Both the position numbers and the translations under genes were made by a program. The notes below the pieces were generated by a model. It did no database searches. It had not been told where the DNA came from and worked only from the letters and a program-made list of their open reading frames with translations. A stretch of 64,000 bases of DNA from Neorhodopirellula lusitana (GTDB taxonomy: Bacteria > Planctomycetota > Planctomycetia > Pirellulales > Pirellulaceae). The DNA lies in contig NZ_FXUG01000008.1 in assembly GCF_900182915.1 (NCBI RefSeq), positions 1 through 64,000 of the forward strand, in the 5' to 3' direction. Numbering within the stretch: the first letter of the stretch is position 1; each line of letters begins with the position of its first letter. Below are positions 1-7,720 of this stretch, piece after piece.

Positions 1-96
1 TGGTTTGTAGCACTCGCATATGTAATGCGATTAACCGTTTCCAGCGAGGCCATTTTTTTTGCCAGCAAACAACACGCCTAAGCTGGACGCTCTCTT

Positions 97-447
97 TAGC
101 CGACCGCAGCCTGAGTCCAAGCAATCACTGGTCAGACCAACTCCAGTTTCCTACTTCCGTTAAAATTGGTTTGTCGTCTCCGATAAAGTGTGTGTGAATC
201 GGCTAAAGCCTTGACTCCAACATGCCACGCGAACCGGAACAATGTATCGCTGGCGGGATCTGACGGATCAACAATGACAAGTTAGACGGTGCGTTTGCTC
301 CCACCGTTGGAGTAAAGGCTTTAGCCGACTGCAGCCTGATTCCAAGCAACCACGGATCACGCCAACTCCAGCTTCCTACTTCCGTTAAAATTCGTTTGTC
401 GTCTCCGCTAAGGTGTGTGGGATCGGCTAAAGCCTTGACTCTAACGG
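97..447. repeat. Duplicated 125-bp arm containing REP1 sequence
   Basis: Two arms (about 97-221 and 323-447) are offset by 226 bp and roughly 85 percent identical by eye. Each runs from an inward REP core (agccgac) through a conserved spacer to an outward REP core (GGCTaaAGCC). Between them lies the shortened RAYT1 copy at 196-330. The stretch 1-458 has no convincing gene; it is built of these repeats. Confidence 0.75.
196..330 (+). mobile_element. Internally deleted RAYT1 element (non-autonomous)
   Basis: It starts with the REP1 A unit (196-221), continues with a sequence almost matching the first ~55 bases of the RAYT1 gene (222-279, aligned with 460-517), then jumps through about 20 unrelated bases to the REP1 B unit (301-330), which is the inverted complement of A. 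The intact element just downstream has the order A - RAYT gene - B, so this is best read as a copy that lost nearly all of the gene but kept both ends. It encodes no plausible protein. Confidence 0.7.
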
Positions 448-458
448 GATCCCCGAAC

Positions 459-1088
459 ATGCCACGCGAACGAGAGACGATGTATCGTTGGCGGAATCTG
501 ACGGATGAGCAACGACGTCAAACGCTCGACCAACGTCGCCAGTATCAGCAGCCTTGGCACAGCATCCCGCATCGCAGTGACGAAACTCGAACGGTCTACA
601 TGCTCACTGCTGCATGCTTCGAGCACGCTCCCGTCATTGGTAAGTCGCCCGAACGTATGGCCAAGTTCGAAGCCGACCTCGTTCAATTGCTGTATGAGAC
701 CTGCACGCAAATCTACGCGTGGACGGTGCTGCCCAATCACTATCACACGCTCGTTCAAACCCAGGGAATTCTTGGCCTGCTCAAGCAACTCGGCAAGTTG
801 CACGGTCGCAGTTCGTTTGATTGGAACGGCGAAGATGATCATCGCGGGCGTCAAGTTTGGTGCAACGCGGCAGAAACCGTGATGAAGTCAGAGAGTCACC
901 TCCATGCCTCGACTAATTACGTTTTGCACAACGCGGTCAAACACGGTTATGCCAAGCAATGGACCGATTGGCCTTACTGCAATGCAAGCGAATATCTCGA
1001 ATCCGTAGGACGCGAAAAGGCCTTACGATTCTGGAAGTCATACCCGATCGATGATTACGGCAGCGATTGGGATCCAGTCGATCTTTAG
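459..1088 (+). CDS. REP-associated tyrosine transposase (RAYT1, IS200/Y1 superfamily)
   Basis: A 209-residue single-strand DNA transposase that recognises REP hairpins. The HUH metal-binding motif is visible as L-P-N-H-Y-H-T-L near residue 95, and the candidate catalytic tyrosine lies in the helix N-Y-V-L-H-N-A-V-K-H-G-Y around residue 155. The N-terminus (M-Y-R-W-R-N-L-T-D-E-Q-R) is typical of the planctomycete branch. ATG 459 directly follows the upstream REP; ATG 480 is the alternative. The gene is flanked by inverted REP units at 421-452 and 1128-1158. The same 5' end appears shortened at 222-279, and the same 3' end appears at 4895-4942. No frameshift is seen, so it may be active. Start further upstream is unlikely because it would read through the REP. 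Confidence 0.85.
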   Translation: MPRERETMYRWRNLTDEQRRQTLDQRRQYQQPWHSIPHRSDETRTVYMLTAACFEHAPVIGKSPERMAKFEADLVQLLYETCTQIYAWTVLPNHYHTLVQTQGILGLLKQLGKLHGRSSFDWNGEDDHRGRQVWCNAAETVMKSESHLHASTNYVLHNAVKHGYAKQWTDWPYCNASEYLESVGREKALRFWKSYPIDDYGSDWDPVDL

Positions 1089-1127
1089 ACGCCGAAGGGC
1101 GGCGGACGTCTCCCATCCACTGGTTCC

Positions 1128-1278
1128 CCACCGTTGGAGTGAAGGCTTCAGCCGACTGCCGTGTGCTCCGCAGTGACCCTTCATCGCATCAGCCCTGACT
1201 GCGTAGTCCCGTGAAAAGTTTTGTGTTGTCTGTTGGGAGGTGTGTGGGATCGGCTAAAGCCTTGACTCCAACGGGATC
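1128..1278. repeat. REP1 B-spacer-A unit downstream of RAYT1
   Basis: The B core (1128-1158) is the inverted complement of the A core (1247-1278). About 90 bases of spacer separate them, including a conserved stretch with gtgctccgcagtgacccttc. The same B-spacer-A arrangement recurs at 4982-5132. The A core contains the small palindrome GGCTaaAGCC. The region 1089-1471 otherwise has no gene; an open frame running through this repeat into the next gene is a chance extension. Confidence 0.8.
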
Positions 1279-1471
1279 TGCGGTGGTGGCATCAAATTGC
1301 GTGAGTCAAGCAGGAGCGAAAACAAGCGGGCTTGGACACCGGTTCCCTCGGGAATCCGGCGGTCTCCGTGTGACCTTGGATGCGAACACCGTGTATGTGT
1401 ATGGGGGGGCAGCATCTGTTAGAATTCGATCCAGCATTTGTTTTTTTCTACGCCAAACACACCTTGCGAGA

Positions 1472-2578
1472 ATGTTTACGATGAGACTGGTTTTTCTTTG
1501 TACGGTCGCGATCATTGCAAATAGCCTCATCAGCTATTCCACCATTGCCGAAACCTGGGTCGACGAGTCGGGGCGTTTTCGGGTTGAAGCCGAGTTCTTT
1601 GGCTATGACCTGGAAGGGGGGAAGCTCGTCCTGAAAAAAAACGACGGCAACCTCGTGCGGGTTCCCATTGAGAAGCTAAGCAATGAAAGCAAGTCAGAGG
1701 CCAAGCGGTTGTGGTTGGCTGACATGCCGGAGCCAGTCTCCAGTTGGGACGGCACCACGATCTCAGTCGGGGATAACCCCACGATCGAGCAAACGCTCGC
1801 AGCGATAACCGAACTCAGCAAAACCGCTGATCCAGGTGGCGTGTGGGAGTTGATGCCCGCCTCGTTCCGACGCGATGCCGACGAAGTCGCGAGCCTGTTC
1901 GCAAAGTCGGTTGACGATCAAACATGGAATCATGCAGTTGAGGTGATTGAAAAGCTTCATCGACTCGTTGGCGAAAAAAGCGAATTCATCATCAACAGCA
2001 GTTTCCAGACAAGCTCAAAAGAGAAACCGGCTATTGCGGAAGTTTTAAAGTCGGTCACGCCGTTGATCCGAGAGGTGCTCGACAGCGACCTGTGTGATCA
2101 AGATGCGATGAAAAGTTTCGATGGGAATCGTTTCTTCCAATCGCAATACCCGCAAATAAAACGGCGAGTGCTGGAGGCCCTACGTGTCTACGAAGAAACG
2201 GGAACGCATTCATTTCGGCAAGCCGACCGGAAGTTTTTCTATACCCTCATCTCTGTCGAGGGTGATACTGCGACAGTCAAAATGTCTGCCCTGCAAGAAG
2301 ACAAAGAACAAACATTTCGCCGCATCGACGATCGCTGGTTGCCAGCGGACTTGATCGATCAATGGCCCGATCAAACCGCTAAGGCACGAACGATACTGGA
2401 GTCGTTGCAGACCCCCGAGGGGAAGCAGTCGATCGCCAAAGTTCGTCAATTCATCGCAATGGCCTCCGGAATGCTTGATCCATTGTTGAACGCGAACACG
2501 CAAGCCGAGTTCGACCAAGCCTCCTCTAGTCTGGTCGCAATGGTGCCCATGGTCATGGGGGCGATCAAGTCAAAATGA
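1472..2578 (+). CDS. Exported SHD1-domain protein of unknown function
   Basis: The mature start M-F-T-M-R-L-V-F begins a signal peptide ending near I-A-E. It is followed by an SHD1-type domain (roughly residues 25-80: W-V-D-E-S-G-R-F then E-A-E-F, G-x-L-V-L-K, V-R-V-P-I-E-K-L-S), a small beta domain common in planctomycete exported proteins. The remainder (~290 residues) is mostly helical, with no recognised catalytic motif. The open frame continues upstream through the REP, but ATG 1472 (or 1481) matches the signal peptide. A possible -10 (TAGAAT) lies at 1420-1425 with no clear -35. It sits between two RAYT1-related repeat units. A periplasmic role is inferred; the specific function is unknown. 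Confidence 0.8.
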   Translation: MFTMRLVFLCTVAIIANSLISYSTIAETWVDESGRFRVEAEFFGYDLEGGKLVLKKNDGNLVRVPIEKLSNESKSEAKRLWLADMPEPVSSWDGTTISVGDNPTIEQTLAAITELSKTADPGGVWELMPASFRRDADEVASLFAKSVDDQTWNHAVEVIEKLHRLVGEKSEFIINSSFQTSSKEKPAIAEVLKSVTPLIREVLDSDLCDQDAMKSFDGNRFFQSQYPQIKRRVLEALRVYEETGTHSFRQADRKFFYTLISVEGDTATVKMSALQEDKEQTFRRIDDRWLPADLIDQWPDQTAKARTILESLQTPEGKQSIAKVRQFIAMASGMLDPLLNANTQAEFDQASSSLVAMVPMVMGAIKSK

Positions 2579-2597
2579 AAGTTCCACCGGGGCAGCG

Positions 2598-2966
2598 ATG
2601 AACCAAAGTGAAGTTCTGGTTGGTGCCACCCACCTAACATTTCTCTTGGAGCGTTGCGACAGCTTCTGTGCGCGGGAAGCAGAAAAAATCGGATTGGGCT
2701 CAGGTTTTAGGACTTTTCCGAGTAGCAAGATTACCAAAATCCAATCCAGTCCAAAGATCTGGCATTACATTTTCGATGAAGGACTTAATGAAATTCGCGG
2801 AGTCGAAAGCCAGCAGCCTAAAAACTCCTATAATGACAATCCTGTAGAGCCCTATTTCTATACTGTTGCCTCTGGGGGAGAGTATAAGAGATTTAGTTTA
2901 AATCCTGTGCTTTTAGAAATGGACTCGGGGGGACATGCCCCCTTTCTTTGTCTATCGAATCGATGA
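2598..2966 (+). CDS. Small hypothetical protein, doubtful
   Basis: A 122-residue open frame 19 bases after the SHD1 gene. It resembles no family I know, has unremarkable composition and overlaps the end of the convergent dockerin-type gene by 15 bases. The DNA here is noticeably richer in A+T than its surroundings, so codon-bias arguments do not help. It could be a degraded gene or a chance frame. Confidence 0.25.
   Translation: MNQSEVLVGATHLTFLLERCDSFCAREAEKIGLGSGFRTFPSSKITKIQSSPKIWHYIFDEGLNEIRGVESQQPKNSYNDNPVEPYFYTVASGGEYKRFSLNPVLLEMDSGGHAPFLCLSNR
2927..2949 (+). terminator. GC hairpin with T-rich tail
   Basis: GGGGG-acatg-CCCCC (2928-2942) is followed by TTTCTTTG, which is terminator-like on the plus strand. 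It lies between two convergent genes, immediately beyond the stop of the minus-strand dockerin-type gene. Confidence 0.35.
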
Positions 2967-4685
2967 CATACTGATACAATAGAGTGCTTTCTGTCCATCG
3001 CAAGCCCTATTGCCGGAATCGATCCAATTCCTATCAATGCGTCCAGCTCCTCCAATGATCCCCCCCACCTGAGGGTTGCCTGTGGTCCAGTTCTGACAAT
3101 TTTTGCCTATTGCCGAGGATCCATCAAAATTGGTGCCAGAATGAACGGAATTTGGTCGATTAAAGTCAAGGACTCCATATTCATCTCGAAAAATGGAGAA
3201 ATTAAGACTACCATCCCATAAATCGTCGGCATCCTCGGCGATAAGATTCCCCGGCACGTTAAAGACAGGCCCCTGCACATTGATCCTCGTCTTCGCATCC
3301 GAAAAATCATCCGACATAATCGCTTTGTAAACGATTGATGTCCCATCCCAATCTGAGATAAGACCAGCACTGCTGGCAAACTCACTGCACTTAAGATCAA
3401 AGAATCTCAGGTTGCTGGGGGTCTCTTCATATAAAGGACCTTCGGGAATAGCTAAGGTGGTCTTGCTAAAAAACACCGTATGAAACCTCTCAAGCTCCAA
3501 ACGAATAGGAGCTCCTTGGTTGTTCACAGGAAGACGGCTCTCATTAAAACCGACAGCAGTGACACAGATAAAGTAGTCTCCGTCGGTGGTGACTTCAGTG
3601 AAAAAGGGTGTTTCGAGGCCATCCACTTGGCTGCGAGTGGCGACAAAGTCTGCGGACTCACAGCTTGCTTGGGTGGAGAGGGAGACCTCGTAGGTTTCGC
3701 CACCGCCGATAGGAGCTCTTGTCCAAGATAGGGTCTGGTCCCCTAGGCTGGTGATGGTGCCTGTGGGAGCTGTCATTAGGTAAGGGGGCGACACATCTTG
3801 GCGATTGAGTTGGTTAATGACCTGGAGGGCATCGAGGGCTGTTACCGTCCCGTCTCCGGTCACATCGACAAAGCTTCCATTGGTAGAAACCGAGCCGTCT
3901 ACGGGAGCCCCATCACCAAACTCGTTGAGGTGATTAATCACTTTCAGGGCATCGAGAGATGTGATGAAACCACTGGCGTCGACGTCGAATGAGTTTTTGG
4001 GGTTGCGACCTGAACTAACCTGCTCGCCTTCACCGACCTGGTAACCGGAACGCGATGTACTGATCTCTTGATAGCCGACAAGAGCCGCAATTTGTGAAGG
4101 CTCCAGAGTGCCGTGTAGCTCGAAATAGGTCGGTTGCTGAATCACGTCGCTCACATCTGCCAAATATCCAGCTTGGTGTGAGGCGGCCACGTAGTCATCC
4201 CGCACGGCTGAAAACTCGCCAGGAAATCGCCACGTAGGATAGATGGTAATCCCCCGAGCAATGCCGATTTCGTTTGGCATTCCATCGGGCCCCGTCGCCT
4301 CGATATAGGGCAACAGATCGGCAGCCGCCCCGAAAGCAGCTTTCTGTGCGTGGCAGTTGTTGCACCAATGGGCACCAAAGAATAGAGCACCCGAATCTCG
4401 AGTGGCTTCGGCAACGTCGCTCAACCACGCTTGAGTTGCCTCAGCCTGCGCCAACAACGACGCAGGCTCTGCGGATGGATTGATGGGACCGTACAACTCG
4501 CCAATCGCGGCATCGTTTTGGCCTGAGTCAGCAACGTTCACTTCATTAGTCGTGAACGCCGTCAAGCTTCCGAAAGCGGGAGCCATCTGGAGGAAGTCGT
4601 CCGGCGCCAGTGGTCCATAAAAGTCCGCGGCTGCCAGGCGGCGCTCATCGAGACGCTGAAAGCGGAGTTTGTGGCGATTATTCAT
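2952..4685 (-). CDS. Secreted thioredoxin-fold / dockerin-repeat / DUF1554-like protein
   Basis: A 577-residue protein starting M-N-N-R-H-K-L; a TTG start 8 codons upstream is less likely. The N-terminus carries F-Q-R-L-D-E-R-R-L-A-A, the planctomycete export signature related to the LEPR-XLL family. Residues ~85-190 form a thioredoxin fold with F-F-G-A-H-W-C-N-N-C-H-A-Q-K, L-P-Y-I-E and Y-P-T-W, closely resembling the thioredoxin-like domain fused to vitamin K epoxide reductases; no VKOR membrane part is present. Two dockerin-type calcium loops follow (D-V-D-A-S-G-F-I and D-V-T-G-D-G-T-V, about 235-300), then a beta-sandwich-like stretch. The C-terminal ~170 residues (C-Q-N-W-T then A-L-Y-C-I) resemble DUF1554/endostatin-like lectin folds. 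The 3' half is AT-richer than neighbouring genes. An extracellular role is inferred; the redox partner is unknown. Confidence 0.8.
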   Translation of the reverse strand: MNNRHKLRFQRLDERRLAAADFYGPLAPDDFLQMAPAFGSLTAFTTNEVNVADSGQNDAAIGELYGPINPSAEPASLLAQAEATQAWLSDVAEATRDSGALFFGAHWCNNCHAQKAAFGAAADLLPYIEATGPDGMPNEIGIARGITIYPTWRFPGEFSAVRDDYVAASHQAGYLADVSDVIQQPTYFELHGTLEPSQIAALVGYQEISTSRSGYQVGEGEQVSSGRNPKNSFDVDASGFITSLDALKVINHLNEFGDGAPVDGSVSTNGSFVDVTGDGTVTALDALQVINQLNRQDVSPPYLMTAPTGTITSLGDQTLSWTRAPIGGGETYEVSLSTQASCESADFVATRSQVDGLETPFFTEVTTDGDYFICVTAVGFNESRLPVNNQGAPIRLELERFHTVFFSKTTLAIPEGPLYEETPSNLRFFDLKCSEFASSAGLISDWDGTSIVYKAIMSDDFSDAKTRINVQGPVFNVPGNLIAEDADDLWDGSLNFSIFRDEYGVLDFNRPNSVHSGTNFDGSSAIGKNCQNWTTGNPQVGGIIGGAGRIDRNWIDSGNRACDGQKALYCISMSSIR

Positions 4686-4838
4686 TGGCCAACCTAGGTA
4701 AGAAATCAAATCTGTTAGGGGCCAGACATCGCCGATCGATGGTGCACAAGAGGACAGTTCACACTGTAGTTATCGCTGCAGCAATCGTCAATTGTTTGTC
4801 CTCGGCCACGAAATAGCGAAGCGTCCCAGCAAAAAAGT

Positions 4839-4895
4839 GTCCTGTTTGGTGCCATCCACTGTCCTGTTATCCACTGTCCTGTTTGGTGCCACCCA
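4839..4895. repeat. Short direct repeats
   Basis: The unit tgtcctgtttggtgcca(t/c)ccac occurs twice, with a shortened copy (tgtcctgttatccac) between them, directly before the RAYT1 remnant. A related string (ggttggtgccacccac) occurs near 2617. Confidence 0.6.
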
Positions 4896-5132
4896 CGAAT
4901 CGCGATGATTACGGCAACGACTGGGATCCAGCAGATCTTTAGACGCCGAAGGGCGGCGGACGCCTGCCACCCACTGGTTCCCCACCGTTGGAGTGAAGGC
5001 TTCAGCCGACTGCCGTGTGCTCCGCAGTGACCCTTCATCGCGCCACTCCTAACTGTGTCGTTCTGTGCGAAAATTTTTGTTTTTTGTTGGGGGGTGTTTG
5101 GGATCGGCTAAAGCCTTTACTCCAACGGGATC
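4895..5132 (+). mobile_element. RAYT1 3'-end remnant with REP1 B and A units
   Basis: Positions 4899-4942 match the last ~44 bases of the RAYT1 gene including its stop codon (1045-1088) with few differences. They are followed by the same downstream segment, the REP1 B unit (4982-5010), the same spacer and the A unit (5101-5132). The 5' part of the transposase is missing. The gene-free stretch 4686-5700 consists of this remnant, the direct repeats before it, about 440 bases (5133-5576) where I see nothing convincing, and a putative promoter for korA. Confidence 0.75.
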
Positions 5133-5576
5133 CTTGCAAGTGCCGCCCACCTGATCCTCATTTGCTTCACTCGATGGAAGATGGAGGGTTCGTTGTCCAC
5201 GCTGTCTTTTGGATCAGCGATGCAAAACGTTCCAATTCGACGAGCCGATTCGATTCCAGGTGCAGGCGGCCCGATCTGATCGATTCTCGTCAGCCGACCA
5301 CTGTCCCTCTTTCTGGGCAAGCATCCCCATTGCGGGGCTTGGCTTTCGGCTTGCATAGCTTCCGGCCGCGATTTTATTGGGCTAGCACAGAAAACATGTG
5401 ATTCACCTGAGTATTGCCGTCTGGCGGGGGCTTGCTGTCTGGCGGAGAAATCACTGCTTCGGGCTGCTTGTTGGGGGGACAATCGCAGTATTTAGGTCGA
5501 ATCGTGGTGGTCGGCGATCTAAATCCCCAAAGGCGTCCATTCCCCCCAATCCGAAAAAAAGTTAAGATTCGGGTGA

Positions 5577-5604
5577 TTTTGAGGGCTGGAACACTCGATA
5601 CAAT
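5577..5604 (+). promoter_or_regulatory. Putative sigma-70-like promoter of korA
   Basis: TTTTGA (5577-5582) and TACAAT (5599-5604) are separated by 16 bases. The implied leader is about 90 nt before the ATG at 5701. No operator is recognisable. Confidence 0.3.
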
Positions 5605-5700
5605 CCCTAAAGTCCCTCCAAACGGCCTGTCCGTGCTCGCTAGCGCCTTGTCGCTATCACTCAATTCCCCACCGTCGCCGACCTTTCGCGGCCCAAACAC

Positions 5701-7575
5701 ATGACCGAAACCACCGCCAAAAAAATTGAATCCGTCACCGGGATCACCGTTCGCCTCTGTGGCGACTCTGGGGACGGAATGCAATTGCTCGGAACTCAGC
5801 TGACCAATACGTCAGCGTTGGCGGGAAATGACGTCGCAACGTTCCCCGACTTCCCGGCGGAAATCCGTGCACCCCGCGGTACGCGTGCTGGGGTTTCGGG
5901 GTTCCAGGTCCAATTCGCCAGCGAAGAAATCTTCACGCCCGGCGACACGCTTGATGCGTTGGTGGTGATGAACGCGGCCGCGTTTGTGACCAATATCGCC
6001 GATTTGCGAAAAGGCGGCATCCTGATCGTCAATGAAGACGGCTTCAATGACAAGGAATTCAAGCTGGCCAAGATCGACACCAACCCGTTGGACGCGGATG
6101 TGTTGATGGAGCAGTACCGGGTCGTCAAAGTCAACATGACCAAGATGACTCGTGACGCAGTTGCGGAACACGGCTTGTCGACCAAGATCGCCGACCGTTG
6201 CAAGAACTTCTTTGCGATGGGCTTGGTGTATTGGTTGTTTGGTCGCTCGCTTGAACCCACGATGCGATTCATCGAAGCGAAGTTCGGGAAGAAGCCTGAC
6301 GTCGCCGCAGCCAATGTTTCGGCTTTGCGAGCAGGTTGGGCGTTTGGCGAAACGACGGAAGAATTCGGCGAGAGCTATCAGGTTGAAGCTGCCGAGCTGG
6401 AGCCTGGCACGTACCGAAACATCATGGGCAACCAAGCGTTGGCTTTGGGATTGGTCGCCGCATCGAAGCTTAGTAAGAAAGAGCTGTTCTTCGGCACCTA
6501 CCCGATCACACCTGCTTCGGACATTTTGCACGAACTGACCAAGTACAAGAACTTTGGCGTTCGCACCTTTCAAGCCGAAGACGAAATCGCAGCCGTTTGC
6601 TCCACCATCGGTGCAGCCTTCGGTGGCACGATGGCGGTCACCGCTTCGAGCGGTCCCGGTATCGCGTTGAAGGGGGAAGCGATGGGCTTGGGCGTGATGC
6701 TCGAGCTGCCCATGATCATCATCAATGTTCAGCGTGGTGGCCCCAGCACGGGCTTGCCTACCAAGACCGAACAAAGCGACTTGTTGCAGGTCATGTTTGG
6801 CCGTAACGGTGAGGCTCCGATGCCCGTCTTGGCTCCGCGTTCGCCTGGCGATTGCTTCGACATGGCGGTGGAAGCTTGGCGAATCGCGACCGAGTGCATG
6901 GTCCCCGTGATGTTGTTGTCGGATGGTTACATCGCCAACGGCAGTGAGCCTTGGAAGGTTCCAACGGTTAGCGAAATGCCTGAAATCGTTTGCTCGCATC
7001 CCGAAGGCCTCAATGGTGACGAGCCGTTCTTGCCTTACGCTCGCGATGAAAACTTGGCTCGCCCTTGGGCGATCCCTGGAACGCCCGACCTGATGCACCG
7101 CGTCGGTGGTTTGGAAAAAGAAGACGGTACGGGCAACGTGTCGTACGATCCGGACAATCACCAACACATGTGCGATACACGTGCAGCGAAGGTTGCCAAG
7201 ATTGCCGAGCGGATTCCGGAACAGGACGTCTTCGGCGAGAAAACCGGCGATGTGTTGGTGGTGTCTTGGGGCGGTACTTACGGTTCGTGTCACACTGCCG
7301 TCGATCGCTGCCAACGAGCGGGCCACAGCGTTTCACACGCTCACATTCGCTACATGAATCCGTTGCCGCGTAACATCGGTGAACTGTTGAAATCGTTCCG
7401 AACGGTTTTGGTTCCTGAGTTGAACGCCGGGCAATTGCGAATGCTGTTGCGAGCGGAATACCTGGTCGACTGTATTGGGATCAACAAGCTTAAGGGTAAG
7501 CCGTTCGCGGTGTCCGAACTGGTTGAAGAGATCACGCACCACGTCACCACGCTTCGGAAAAGCAAAGCAGGGTAG
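5701..7575 (+). CDS. korA: 2-oxoacid:ferredoxin oxidoreductase, fused gamma-alpha subunit (KorA type)
   Basis: The 624-residue chain carries the gamma domain first (residues ~15-195, with G-D-S-G-D-G-M-Q and the R-A-P-R-G-T-R-A-G-V-S segment). The alpha domain follows (~230-440, with G-T-Y-P-I-T-P-A-S and N-V-Q-R-G-G-P-S-T-G-L-P-T-K) and then a C-terminal transketolase-like domain. This gamma-alpha order and length are typical of KorA in two-subunit enzymes. With KorB it would oxidise 2-oxoglutarate with CoA to succinyl-CoA, reducing ferredoxin. Specificity between 2-oxoglutarate and other 2-oxoacids cannot be settled from sequence by eye. It is followed 145 bases later by korB on the same strand, so the two are very probably cotranscribed. 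Citrate synthase lies 40 kb away in this window. Confidence 0.9.
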   Translation: MTETTAKKIESVTGITVRLCGDSGDGMQLLGTQLTNTSALAGNDVATFPDFPAEIRAPRGTRAGVSGFQVQFASEEIFTPGDTLDALVVMNAAAFVTNIADLRKGGILIVNEDGFNDKEFKLAKIDTNPLDADVLMEQYRVVKVNMTKMTRDAVAEHGLSTKIADRCKNFFAMGLVYWLFGRSLEPTMRFIEAKFGKKPDVAAANVSALRAGWAFGETTEEFGESYQVEAAELEPGTYRNIMGNQALALGLVAASKLSKKELFFGTYPITPASDILHELTKYKNFGVRTFQAEDEIAAVCSTIGAAFGGTMAVTASSGPGIALKGEAMGLGVMLELPMIIINVQRGGPSTGLPTKTEQSDLLQVMFGRNGEAPMPVLAPRSPGDCFDMAVEAWRIATECMVPVMLLSDGYIANGSEPWKVPTVSEMPEIVCSHPEGLNGDEPFLPYARDENLARPWAIPGTPDLMHRVGGLEKEDGTGNVSYDPDNHQHMCDTRAAKVAKIAERIPEQDVFGEKTGDVLVVSWGGTYGSCHTAVDRCQRAGHSVSHAHIRYMNPLPRNIGELLKSFRTVLVPELNAGQLRMLLRAEYLVDCIGINKLKGKPFAVSELVEEITHHVTTLRKSKAG

Positions 7576-7720
7576 GGGGGAAGCCAGATTTCAGGTGACC
7601 GGCTTTTGCTCCGCTGTTGGAACAAATGCCTTCATTTGCGAATCACTCCATCGCTCGCCATTTCTGTCGTCACGACAGAATCCTTCTGACATCTGACTAC
7701 CGTTACCAGACATTTCAACT

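Noticed and set aside
1128-5132. Composite transposon carrying the SHD1 and dockerin-type genes
   Set aside because: Only one end has a complete transposase and no target-site duplication is visible, so I keep it as a hypothesis in findings rather than a feature.
5117-5482. 121-codon minus-strand frame before korA
   Set aside because: It begins and ends within repeat-derived or spacer DNA and resembles no protein.
5812-7326. 504-codon open frame antisense to korA
   Set aside because: It mirrors the strongly conserved korA protein in another frame and has Arg/His-rich, family-free translation, a typical GC-codon shadow.
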